Source: Candidatus Latescibacterota bacterium (GTDB lineage Bacteria > Latescibacterota > UBA2968). From it: a DNA stretch of 64,000 nucleotides. Below the pieces are notes generated by a model that did no database searches, was not told the DNA's origin, and saw only the letters and a program-made list of their open reading frames with translations. This document shows positions 44,487-52,357 of this stretch, piece by piece; position 1 is the first letter of the stretch, and each line of letters starts with the position of its first letter. The stretch spans positions 50,732-114,731 of the forward strand of contig JAJDYX010000035.1 of NCBI GenBank assembly GCA_022824945.1. The letters run 5' to 3'. The translations under genes and the position numbers were made by a program.

Positions 44487-44518
44487 AAAAGCCTGCACCG
44501 TTTCCGGTACAGGCTTTT
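44487..44518 (+). terminator. Terminator after the cupin gene
   Basis: A 13-pair stem with one mismatch (44487-44500 with 44505-44518) whose arms end in AAAAGCCTG and CAGGCTTTT, giving T-rich tails on both strands. It can also stop transcription from the Rieske gene side. A second GC-rich hairpin (GGGACGGC/GCCGTCCC, 44563-44584) lies on the Rieske side. Confidence 0.85.
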
Positions 44519-44587
44519 GTAATACCCGTCTGTGTGATCTGGAATCCTCTATCCCGCCACGGGACGGCACAGGGGCCGTCCCCTACT

Positions 44588-46354
44588 TCAAACTTCCTCA
44601 TCCGGATCCTCTGCCGAAAGATCCTCTCCCCGGTGGAGTCGAAGCGCCAAATTCGCCGTCTGTCCCAACGCACGCGCCGTTGGTGCATGCGCTGCCAGAT
44701 ACCGCGCCGCGCCCACCAGCGTAATCCATGCGCGTTCCTCATCCAACTCCTCTGCCTGGCTAAACGCAGACTCCAGCATCTGGAACGAATGAAACTCGGC
44801 ATCCTCTCGCAGCAACACATGGCCCAACCGCTCGCACAAAGCACCGCGCGGATGCCCCAGCGACAAATACCGATACGCAATTCGCCCCGCCTCATCCACC
44901 TGCGCCTGGGTATCGAGCAACGCCACAAAAGAATCCAGCAACGCATCCGCATCCTCTGGCAACTGCTGGGTCGCGCGCTGATCCTGGGGCAATCGGGCAG
45001 CCGGCTTATTAAACCACCGATCAAAATACAGCGCCATTGCACCGTGAAAAATCCCCCGCGCCAGATCCAAAGACGGCGCGCGCTTTGCACATTGATGCAG
45101 CGCATTTGCCGCCGAATGCGTATGCAGCACCGCGATCCAATCGGCAAACTCATTCTTAACGTGAAACCGCGCAATCCGCAAAGCCGCTGCATAAGTCAGT
45201 GTCTGCGTCAACTGCGTCAGCGTCGCCCCACCAGCAAACGCCGCCTTCAACCCATCCACAATCGCATGCGGATCATCACCTGACAGAACCTCCGTCAAAG
45301 CATCCGCATCGTCCCACGTCTTCCCCTCGCCCTCGCGAACCAGACCCTCAAGCTCATCAAACGCACCGTTCAACAACGTCACCAGATCAACGGGACTGCG
45401 CCACCGATTCAACTCCTCACTCCGCTGTGAACCCGAAAGCACACCCACCAGAGAAGGCAAAATCTCATCGGCCTTGTCCCAACCAATGCGCTCGAGCACC
45501 TCAAAACCCTTATTGATAAAATCCAGCACATGCCCGCCATCGCGATAAAAGTGATCCGTCGCTGCAGCCACCAGCATATCGCACATCTCCGAAGGCGTTG
45601 CCCCCATCTGAATCGCCGTCAACAAAGCGCGTTCCGCGCCATCGGCATTCCGCACCTCAATCAGATAGCGGAACCACTCCTTAATCCGCGCCAGCGTCAA
45701 CTCCTCCGTCTCCAGCGGCGTAAAAACAATCCTCGGCGATGCATTGCTCGTCTCCTGCGCCACATGCAACAACCCCTGATACAGCGCCAGAACCTGATCC
45801 TCGGGCGCCAGCTTTGGCACCACATTGGTCATACACGTCAAAATCGTCAACCCCGGTCCCCACCCCTGACGCCGCCTCAGCGCACCATACCGCGCGCCAA
45901 TCTCTGCAATCTCATCGCCATCGACCCGCTGACCCCGAAGCGCGATCACCGACTTGGCAATCACCAGATTGATATTCTGCTCCAAACTCTCGCTCAACCG
46001 CCGCTTCCAATGTCCCACTGGATCGGGATGCGAGGCATGCACATTGACATAAATCTCACCATCCTGCACATCCACTGGATAACTCCGAACATCATCGGCA
46101 AACGGATCAAACGTACACCCACTCACCAGATCAAACCGTGCGTGATGCCAGTGGCAAATAATCAACCCATTGTGAATTGACCCCTCACTCAGCGGATACC
46201 CCATATGCGGACATCGGTTATCCACCGCCCGGATCTCGCCATCTGACTTTGCCAACGCAATCGCATGGCCCTCCACATTCACCGCCATAATCCCACCCTC
46301 GGGAATATCCGCCACACGCGCACAGGGCACATAATCAAGAGTCGTCACAGCCAT
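44588..46354 (-). CDS. Rieske [2Fe-2S] protein with long helical C-terminal domain
   Basis: 588 residues. Rieske cluster ligands Cys48-x-His50 and Cys67-x-x-His70 (RCPHMGYPLSEG, ICHWHHARFDL) lie at the N-terminus. Residues 110-588 are all-helical with conserved-looking His (HFYRDGGHVLDF near 270, VLHTHSAANALHQ near 415), perhaps a second metal or substrate site, and are not a known oxygenase alpha-subunit domain. Could be an electron-donating or hydroxylase-like protein. AAAGGAGGC upstream of the ATG is excellent. Confidence 0.8.
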   Translation of the reverse strand: MAVTTLDYVPCARVADIPEGGIMAVNVEGHAIALAKSDGEIRAVDNRCPHMGYPLSEGSIHNGLIICHWHHARFDLVSGCTFDPFADDVRSYPVDVQDGEIYVNVHASHPDPVGHWKRRLSESLEQNINLVIAKSVIALRGQRVDGDEIAEIGARYGALRRRQGWGPGLTILTCMTNVVPKLAPEDQVLALYQGLLHVAQETSNASPRIVFTPLETEELTLARIKEWFRYLIEVRNADGAERALLTAIQMGATPSEMCDMLVAAATDHFYRDGGHVLDFINKGFEVLERIGWDKADEILPSLVGVLSGSQRSEELNRWRSPVDLVTLLNGAFDELEGLVREGEGKTWDDADALTEVLSGDDPHAIVDGLKAAFAGGATLTQLTQTLTYAAALRIARFHVKNEFADWIAVLHTHSAANALHQCAKRAPSLDLARGIFHGAMALYFDRWFNKPAARLPQDQRATQQLPEDADALLDSFVALLDTQAQVDEAGRIAYRYLSLGHPRGALCERLGHVLLREDAEFHSFQMLESAFSQAEELDEERAWITLVGAARYLAAHAPTARALGQTANLALRLHRGEDLSAEDPDEEV

Positions 46355-46444
46355 GGTATGCCTCCTTTTAATTGGAATGAACTAATCTCACCCCAAAAAT
46401 ACGCCATCCGAAACCCCAAAACACCGTCCCCAGGGACAAAAACA

Positions 46445-46464
46445 ACCTGTCCTTTCGGACAGGT
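46445..46464 (-). terminator. Terminator of the sugar operon
   Basis: ACCTGTCC (46445-46452) pairs perfectly with GGACAGGT (46457-46464); the minus strand continues with TTGTTTTTG. Just past the FucU stop. Confidence 0.85.
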
Positions 46465-46468
46465 CACC

Positions 46469-46900
46469 CTACACCGGCGTCACACCCTTCTTCAAAATAA
46501 CATTGCCATATTTTGCCGTCTCCCCGGTCATAACAACCGCAAAAGCGTCTCTCGCCTGTTCGTAAAACGCAAAACGCTCAACGCGCGCGATAGGGGGCGT
46601 ATCGGGCCATACCCTGTCAATAACAGCCCGGTAAGACGCCTCAACCGCGGGATCAAGCGTATCGCCCGGCACCGCATCCATCATAAAAACCGGACTATCC
46701 ACATACGTATCCAGCACAAACAGCGGCAAAATTGCTTCCAGCAACGCCGCAACCCCCAGACCATCAGCCCGCAGCGTATTGGCATTCACCGAATGCCCGG
46801 GAAAATGTGCATCTGCCAGAACAATCTCATCACCGTGTCCCATGCGATAAATCGTAGCCAACAACTCGGGACTGAACAATGGGGATATACCAACGAGCAT
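46469..46900 (-). CDS. RbsD/FucU family sugar mutarotase
   Basis: 143 residues from the ATG at 46900 (TTGGAG upstream). [20 protein letters not shown] and the closing [11 protein letters not shown] are the family's active-site motifs. Interconverts anomers of fucose, ribose or similar. Last gene in a five-gene operon, 12 bases after the PhyH gene. Confidence 0.92.
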   Translation of the reverse strand: MLVGISPLFSPELLATIYRMGHGDEIVLADAHFPGHSVNANTLRADGLGVAALLEAILPLFVLDTYVDSPVFMMDAVPGDTLDPAVEASYRAVIDRVWPDTPPIARVERFAFYEQARDAFAVVMTGETAKYGNVILKKGVTPV

Positions 46901-46912
46901 ATTGATCTCCAA

Positions 46913-47650
46913 TTATCTAAAATGCGCATCCGCCGCATGGGCTGATTTAAGCCCCTTGCTCATACGCATCAACTGCTTTTGTCTCTCCGTAAGCTCGTCA
47001 AACCACTCGGGCGGAAAACCATCGTGGGGATCCACTTGAAACATACACATCCGTTTGCGATAGTGCCCAAACAACGCATGGCGATTCGTCGTCCCCGTAT
47101 TCGCGCCACCCGCATGCCATATTTGACCGTTAATAACAATAACACAACCCGCAGATCCCTCGGGTTGTGCAATATGCTTAACTGACACATCCTCTGGCGG
47201 AATAGCCAACCCGCTCTTATGCGACCCCGGCACCACGCGCGTACCGCCATTTACCGACGAAAAATCATCCAGCATCCAAATCGTATTCATCATAACTGGC
47301 GAACTGAAATTCAGCATCTCCAGCGGAATATCGCTGTGCAAACCCTGGTCTGGATCGCCCGGGCGCACAATGCGGGCATTGAGACTACCCAGAATAAGCG
47401 ACTTCTCGAGATAGTGCTCGAGCAACGGAAGAATCCGCGGATGATCAATAGTCTTGTGAAAAACGCGATCCAGCACCGGCAAATTGGCGACATGCCGAGC
47501 AGTACCCCGATTTTTGGCCTCCGTGCCAACTTCCTTTTCACAGCGCACAAGAGCTTCGCGCATCTCACCAGCTACCTCAGTTGTCAAAACACCTTCGACA
47601 ACCGTAAAGCCATAAACATCGAGTTCAAACAAATGTTGTTGATTATTCAT
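46913..47650 (-). CDS. Phytanoyl-CoA dioxygenase family protein
   Basis: 245 residues. Fe(II)/2-oxoglutarate dioxygenase motif HSDIPLEML (His-x-Asp) and distal His with Arg (GQIWHAGGANTGTTNRHAL) are in place. PhyH members hydroxylate a wide set of small molecules. Here it is in a likely sugar operon. GAGGAGAC upstream. Confidence 0.9.
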   Translation of the reverse strand: MNNQQHLFELDVYGFTVVEGVLTTEVAGEMREALVRCEKEVGTEAKNRGTARHVANLPVLDRVFHKTIDHPRILPLLEHYLEKSLILGSLNARIVRPGDPDQGLHSDIPLEMLNFSSPVMMNTIWMLDDFSSVNGGTRVVPGSHKSGLAIPPEDVSVKHIAQPEGSAGCVIVINGQIWHAGGANTGTTNRHALFGHYRKRMCMFQVDPHDGFPPEWFDELTERQKQLMRMSKGLKSAHAADAHFR

Positions 47651-47659
47651 ATTGTCTCC

Positions 47660-48847
47660 TCACCAATTCGCATTCCCCTTATCCCAGGGATGCGCTTTGA
47701 GCACCTCTTCAACCATCTCAATACCCCATCCCGGACCTGAGGGAATCGTCAAATATCCGTTCTCAATATGCGGCACATTCGTCACCATATCTTCGCGCCA
47801 GGGCACATCATCAACATCAATCTCCATAATGCGCACATTCGGCAAAACCGCGCACAGACTCGCACTGATACACGTCGAAAGATGGCTATAATAATTGTGC
47901 GGCGCAACATTGAGTTGATACGCCTCGGCCAAATCCCCCACCTTTTTCGACTGGGCAAACCCATTCCACGGCACATCGATCATAAACACATCCGCAGACC
48001 GCGCCTGGAAATAAGGGATAAACTCCCGCATATAAAACAAATTCTCACCCGTACAAATTTTAGTACTCGTCGCATCCTTAATCTGCCGAATCGCATCTGG
48101 CTCGTACATATCGATCTCCAGCCACAGCAAATCAAATTGTTCCAGCACCTGGGCAATGCGCATACACGACTCGGGTTTAAAATTAAAATTCAGATCCAGA
48201 TTGATATCGACATCCGGACCCACAGCATCTCGAAACGTCCCAATAAGCGTCTCAATATGCCGGAGCATCTGCCGCGAAACCACGCCATCCGTCGTCCCAG
48301 GTTCGCCGCCAAAACCCCCAAAATACACACCGGCAGGATCACCCGGTATCACAATATTCGTCTTCAACGCCGTATAGCCCTTCTCCACAACCTCTCGCCC
48401 CAGCGCGGCAATATCGTCCATCGTGCGAAGCGGCGGCGTATTGAGCAAATCGCTATTGCGCGCACGCGAAGTACCGCAATGCGACCAGTAAACGCGAACC
48501 TGCTCGCGCGTTGGCCCCCCAAAAAGCTCCACAACAGAAATACCGAGCGCACGCGCCTTAATATCAATAAGCGCGAGTTCAACACCTGCAATCGCCTTCG
48601 CCGCAATACCCCCCGGACTCTGCCGCGTCCCCCGCAACATATCCCAAAAGCGCATCTCATAAGCGCGGGGGTCCTTACCGATGAGCAAAGGCGTCAAATC
48701 GCGCACCGTACCCGTAACCCCATACGGACTGCGACCATCGCTGCACTCTCCCCAGCCACTAATACCCGCATCTGTATCCACCCGAACAAAAATCCACGGG
48801 CGCCAACCCGCATCCACAATAAACGTCTCAATATTGGTAATTTTCAT
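47660..48847 (-). CDS. Mandelate racemase/muconate lactonizing enzyme (enolase superfamily)
   Basis: 395 residues from the ATG at 48847 (GAGGAACATG upstream). N-terminal cap MKITNIETFIVD, Lys in ALKTNIVIPGDP, metal ligands in DINLDLNFNF, LLWLEIDMYEP and KICTGENL, and His in APHNYYSHL are typical of the superfamily's sugar-acid dehydratases (galactonate dehydratase-like). Two PhyH genes flank it in the operon. Confidence 0.92.
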   Translation of the reverse strand: MKITNIETFIVDAGWRPWIFVRVDTDAGISGWGECSDGRSPYGVTGTVRDLTPLLIGKDPRAYEMRFWDMLRGTRQSPGGIAAKAIAGVELALIDIKARALGISVVELFGGPTREQVRVYWSHCGTSRARNSDLLNTPPLRTMDDIAALGREVVEKGYTALKTNIVIPGDPAGVYFGGFGGEPGTTDGVVSRQMLRHIETLIGTFRDAVGPDVDINLDLNFNFKPESCMRIAQVLEQFDLLWLEIDMYEPDAIRQIKDATSTKICTGENLFYMREFIPYFQARSADVFMIDVPWNGFAQSKKVGDLAEAYQLNVAPHNYYSHLSTCISASLCAVLPNVRIMEIDVDDVPWREDMVTNVPHIENGYLTIPSGPGWGIEMVEEVLKAHPWDKGNANW

Positions 48848-48857
48848 ATCATGTTCC

Positions 48858-49601
48858 TCATACCGGCGGTTGTGTAACGCGATTAAACCCCATCGTATCC
48901 TCGCCGTGAATAACCGGAAGCCCATGATCTTCGGAATCGTACTTGAGAACATGGACAATCGGAGGAACCGCGCGCACTGCCAGACCAATGCGCCGCAAAT
49001 CCGAGAAATTGGCTTTCGAATGATGCAACGTACGCTCATTAAACAGAATAAACTCACCGGGCTGCATCTCGAGATCAACCAGCTGCTCCGGATCGTAATA
49101 CCCTGCATCGGCCATCTCCCTGAACTGCACATCGGGCGTGGCTTTGACATGGGGAATAATTTTGCGATGTGACCCGGGAATAAGCTGCAAATTCCCATTC
49201 TCCTTAGTCGAAGCATCCACCGCAATCCACGCCGAAACAATAACCGGCGGCTCGAGCGGCCAATAATTGAAATCCTGATGCCAGGGAATCGCCTTCGTAC
49301 CCTTGTATTTGATAAAAAAATTCGTGCGCCACAACAACAAATCCGTCCCGTATAGAGCCACCATACGGCTGAGAATCTCGGGATGCGTTGACAAATCGTA
49401 AACCACGCGACTATCCAGATGCCGGTTGTGAATGCGATTCTTACCATTCGGCGGATCTGTCTCCAGCACCTCTTCAATCGCCGGACGAAGATCCGCCATC
49501 TCCTCCTCCGAACACAGCGAATACGGACCGAGATACCCTCGCGTGCGAAACTGCAGCATCTCCTCTTCCGTCAATACAGCAGGTACTTCAGCTATAGCCA
49601 T
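48858..49601 (-). CDS. Phytanoyl-CoA dioxygenase family protein, second copy
   Basis: 247 residues. WHQDFNYWPLEPP has the His-x-Asp, and HHSKANFSDLRRIGLAVR holds the distal His and Arg. Not closely similar to the copy at 46913. AAAGGAGAATTACG upstream. In the same operon. Confidence 0.9.
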   Translation of the reverse strand: MAIAEVPAVLTEEEMLQFRTRGYLGPYSLCSEEEMADLRPAIEEVLETDPPNGKNRIHNRHLDSRVVYDLSTHPEILSRMVALYGTDLLLWRTNFFIKYKGTKAIPWHQDFNYWPLEPPVIVSAWIAVDASTKENGNLQLIPGSHRKIIPHVKATPDVQFREMADAGYYDPEQLVDLEMQPGEFILFNERTLHHSKANFSDLRRIGLAVRAVPPIVHVLKYDSEDHGLPVIHGEDTMGFNRVTQPPV

Positions 49602-49613
49602 CGTAATTCTCCT

Positions 49614-50777
49614 TTATGACACAACCTCACCAACCTCAATCCGATACATCTGCCGTCCATCTCCCTCATGAGCTGAATCAATCACCACAAACTGCCCATC
49701 GGGACTAAAGCGCGGATGCAAATCACAGCGCCACTCGCCCGTATAAGGCTCCGGCGACGGAAAAACACCCAGATCAATGCGCTCACCAGTCGCAACGTGA
49801 TACAGATATGGAATCTGATAGCGATGGCCCTGTGACGGATAAGAATCATTCAAAATCCACTCATTGCCCGGCAAATACGTACAATGACCATCAACCGTCA
49901 TAACCCCATCGCCAATCACCTCTGGCTCCGCATCGGAAAGATCCCTATAAAGATAAAACTTACGCCCGTGCGCCGGGCGATGCGCCCACCCGAGAATCGT
50001 CTCTGGATCGCGCCAGATAAAATGCGACATCCTGCCGTAATCATCAACCACATGCAAATTTGACCCATCGGCATCTGCCGTCATCATCCGCGTATTAAAA
50101 CCGCCATCTCCAAATCGCCAGCGATGCAAAAAAATGAACCGCGATCCATCCGTATTAAACAGCAAATGATTAAAATAGTGACGCGCCCCAGAAATATCGC
50201 CATGCGGATAGGGAATCGCAGCAACCTCGGCAATCGCAACAACAAGCCTTGACTCACCCGTCTCCAGATCCACAGTATAAACACCCACATCATCCGGCGC
50301 ACGCACATCGCGATTGGGATCGGGAATCCCCGCATACCCATACCCGGGCCGCATGTGATTAATCCGGCGAAAATCAGCCCCAATCGCTGTTTTGCCATCG
50401 GGCGAAAGCGTATAAATCGCATGCGGAAGCGTGCGCATCACCCCTGTCTTTACATTGTATATCCGCGAGACAAACGCATCCCCTTCGCGATCATTAAAAA
50501 TAATCTCCGTATCCGAATTGGGAATCCACTGCAACATACACCCCTGTTGCCAGCACCACGCCCGCGTGCGCCCGAACTCAGACCACGTATCGCCACCCTC
50601 CATATCAATAATACCCAGCGCGACCATATCATCCGCCGAAGGCGACCGGTGTTCAAAATCGACCGCCATACCGAGCGCGTACCGGCCTGAAGGATCTATT
50701 TGCCACTTATCGTAATAACCAAACCAGTGGAACTCAGGTCCCCGAGTAATCGCGCGAATGGGGAGATAATCAGACAT
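49614..50777 (-). CDS. Beta-propeller protein (oligogalacturonate lyase-like)
   Basis: 387 residues with repeated propeller-like strands: FHWFGYYDKWQIDPSGRYAL, SDTEIIFNDREG, RHYFNHLLFNTDGSRFIFLH, SHFIWRDPETILGWAH, then DLHPRFSPDGQFVVIDSAHE. Pattern of oligogalacturonate lyase/TolB-type propellers. No signal peptide. First gene in the operon that ends with FucU, suggesting it works on the same sugar compound. Confidence 0.7.
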   Translation of the reverse strand: MSDYLPIRAITRGPEFHWFGYYDKWQIDPSGRYALGMAVDFEHRSPSADDMVALGIIDMEGGDTWSEFGRTRAWCWQQGCMLQWIPNSDTEIIFNDREGDAFVSRIYNVKTGVMRTLPHAIYTLSPDGKTAIGADFRRINHMRPGYGYAGIPDPNRDVRAPDDVGVYTVDLETGESRLVVAIAEVAAIPYPHGDISGARHYFNHLLFNTDGSRFIFLHRWRFGDGGFNTRMMTADADGSNLHVVDDYGRMSHFIWRDPETILGWAHRPAHGRKFYLYRDLSDAEPEVIGDGVMTVDGHCTYLPGNEWILNDSYPSQGHRYQIPYLYHVATGERIDLGVFPSPEPYTGEWRCDLHPRFSPDGQFVVIDSAHEGDGRQMYRIEVGEVVS

Positions 50778-50970
50778 ATTATTGCCCTTCGTGAAATGAA
50801 CGATCAGCAGGCGACCCCTGTGCCATCCCAGTCCCTAAATTATGCCCCCAAATGCATTCCCGCAACCCTAAGAAGCAGTGCTGAATTTAGCCACATAATT
50901 TATCACTCCTGCAAAACACCTCCGCGCCTTATCTTAAAACCGTCATTCATCACTTTTTTTTGAGACCCCC

Positions 50971-52134
50971 ATGTCCACAAATAGCGATAACAGCCGTTTT
51001 CAGACCCGAGACGTCATCACCCTCTCCGGCGGGCATGCAGTACACGATACATACAGCGGATTCCTACCCCCCTTACTCCCTATCTTTATACAAACTCTGT
51101 CCCTATCCAAAACCGAAGCCAGTTTGTTAATGGTCGTCAGACAGGCCCCCTCGGTATTTCAACCCATCATCGGACATCAGGCGGACCGCCTGAACTTGCG
51201 ATCTCTCGTAATCCTGGGACCTGCAATAACGGGCATCGCCATGAGCCTGCTCGGCATAGCGCACGGTTATCTCTCCCTCGTCGTACTACTATTAATCACG
51301 GGATTTAGCTCCGCGGCATTTCACGCAGTTGGACCGGCAATGGCCGGAACGCTCTCGGGTTCCAACCTGGGTCGCGGAATGGGCATCTGGATGTTATGCG
51401 GTGAACTCGGACGCACCCTGGGACCTATCTTGATCGTAAGCGTCATCGGCCTGTGGGGAATCGCCGGAACAACCTATCTGATACCCGCCGGTATTGTAGC
51501 ATCACTGATACTCTTATTGCGAATGAGAAGCGTTGCAAGCCGCGTTATATCCGCATATAAAGCACTGACCTGGCAGGCCGCCTTAAAACGCATGGCACCG
51601 GTCATGATACCCCTATCGGGCATTGTATTTGTCCGGGCCTTCATGATGGCCTCCCTGACCGCATTCCTCCCCACCTTCTTGACCGAAGAAGGCGCCAGCT
51701 TGTGGCTATCGGGCGCATCTCTTTCCGTCCTGGAAGGCGCGGGCATTGGCGGTGCGCTAATCGGCGGATGGGTAAGTGATCGCTGGGGACGCAAACAAAT
51801 CCTCGGCTTCTCCATGATCGCAACCCCCATCTTGCTATTTGTCTTTCTCGGAACCCAGGGATGGGCCTTATTTCCCATTTTAATAATCCTGGGCTTTGTC
51901 GCCCTCTCCACCGGCCCCGTGGTCATGGCAATGGTACAGGAAAGCTGCCCAGAAAACCGGGCATTTGCCAACGGCCTTTACATGGGCGCGGGATTCGCGC
52001 TTCGCGGCGTGGCAATGTTGCTCCTCGGCATCATGGCAGACGCTTATGGTCTGCGCCGGGCTTTTGAAATCAGCGCGATCTTGATGTTGCTCGGCGTTGT
52101 GCTGGTATTTCGAATACCGGGCAAAAGCACCTGA
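50971..52134 (+). CDS. MFS transporter (fosmidomycin-resistance-like)
   Basis: 387 residues, 12 membrane segments. ITLSGGHAVHDTYSGFLPPL at the start and GHQADRLNLRSL are typical of the Fsr-like group of MFS exporters; GGWVSDRWGRKQILGF is the second conserved MFS loop. Substrate unknown. Divergent from the sugar operon, with about 190 bases between. Confidence 0.88.
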   Translation: MSTNSDNSRFQTRDVITLSGGHAVHDTYSGFLPPLLPIFIQTLSLSKTEASLLMVVRQAPSVFQPIIGHQADRLNLRSLVILGPAITGIAMSLLGIAHGYLSLVVLLLITGFSSAAFHAVGPAMAGTLSGSNLGRGMGIWMLCGELGRTLGPILIVSVIGLWGIAGTTYLIPAGIVASLILLLRMRSVASRVISAYKALTWQAALKRMAPVMIPLSGIVFVRAFMMASLTAFLPTFLTEEGASLWLSGASLSVLEGAGIGGALIGGWVSDRWGRKQILGFSMIATPILLFVFLGTQGWALFPILIILGFVALSTGPVVMAMVQESCPENRAFANGLYMGAGFALRGVAMLLLGIMADAYGLRRAFEISAILMLLGVVLVFRIPGKST

Positions 52135-52193
52135 TTTACGCGGCAACCTCAGCTATACCCACCTCTCTCATCTCCCATCTCACCTCCTGCAAG

Positions 52194-52230
52194 TGTTCAT
52201 TTTCGGACACTACTGTATCAAAATCGGACA
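52194..52230 (+). promoter_or_regulatory. Pair of activator-like sites
   Basis: TGTTCATTTTCGGACA (52194-52209) and TGTATCAAAATCGGACA (52214-52230), two imperfect palindromes each ending in CGGACA. About 70-100 bases upstream of the sigma-54 promoter, the usual place for bEBP binding. Confidence 0.6.
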
Positions 52231-52295
52231 CTTTCTAATTAGCCAATTTCAAGCAATTTTTCATAACCCCTTGTTATTTCAACATTTGAATCTTT

Positions 52296-52311
52296 TGGCA
52301 CGATTATTGCA
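52296..52311 (+). promoter_or_regulatory. Sigma-54 promoter of the permease cluster
   Basis: TGGCACG-ATTA-TTGCA: GG at 52297-52298 and GC at 52309-52310 match the -24/-12 consensus exactly. Transcription should begin near 52322, about 36 bases before the first permease start. Confidence 0.88.
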
Positions 52312-52357
52312 GTAAAATCAGCACAAAGAACACGCAGTGACATACAGGGAGAACAAA

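Noticed and set aside
48848..49477. An N-terminal extension of the enolase-superfamily gene
   Set aside because: It lies in the other frame of the PhyH gene and is Arg/Ser-rich; the family starts at MKITNIE, position 48847.
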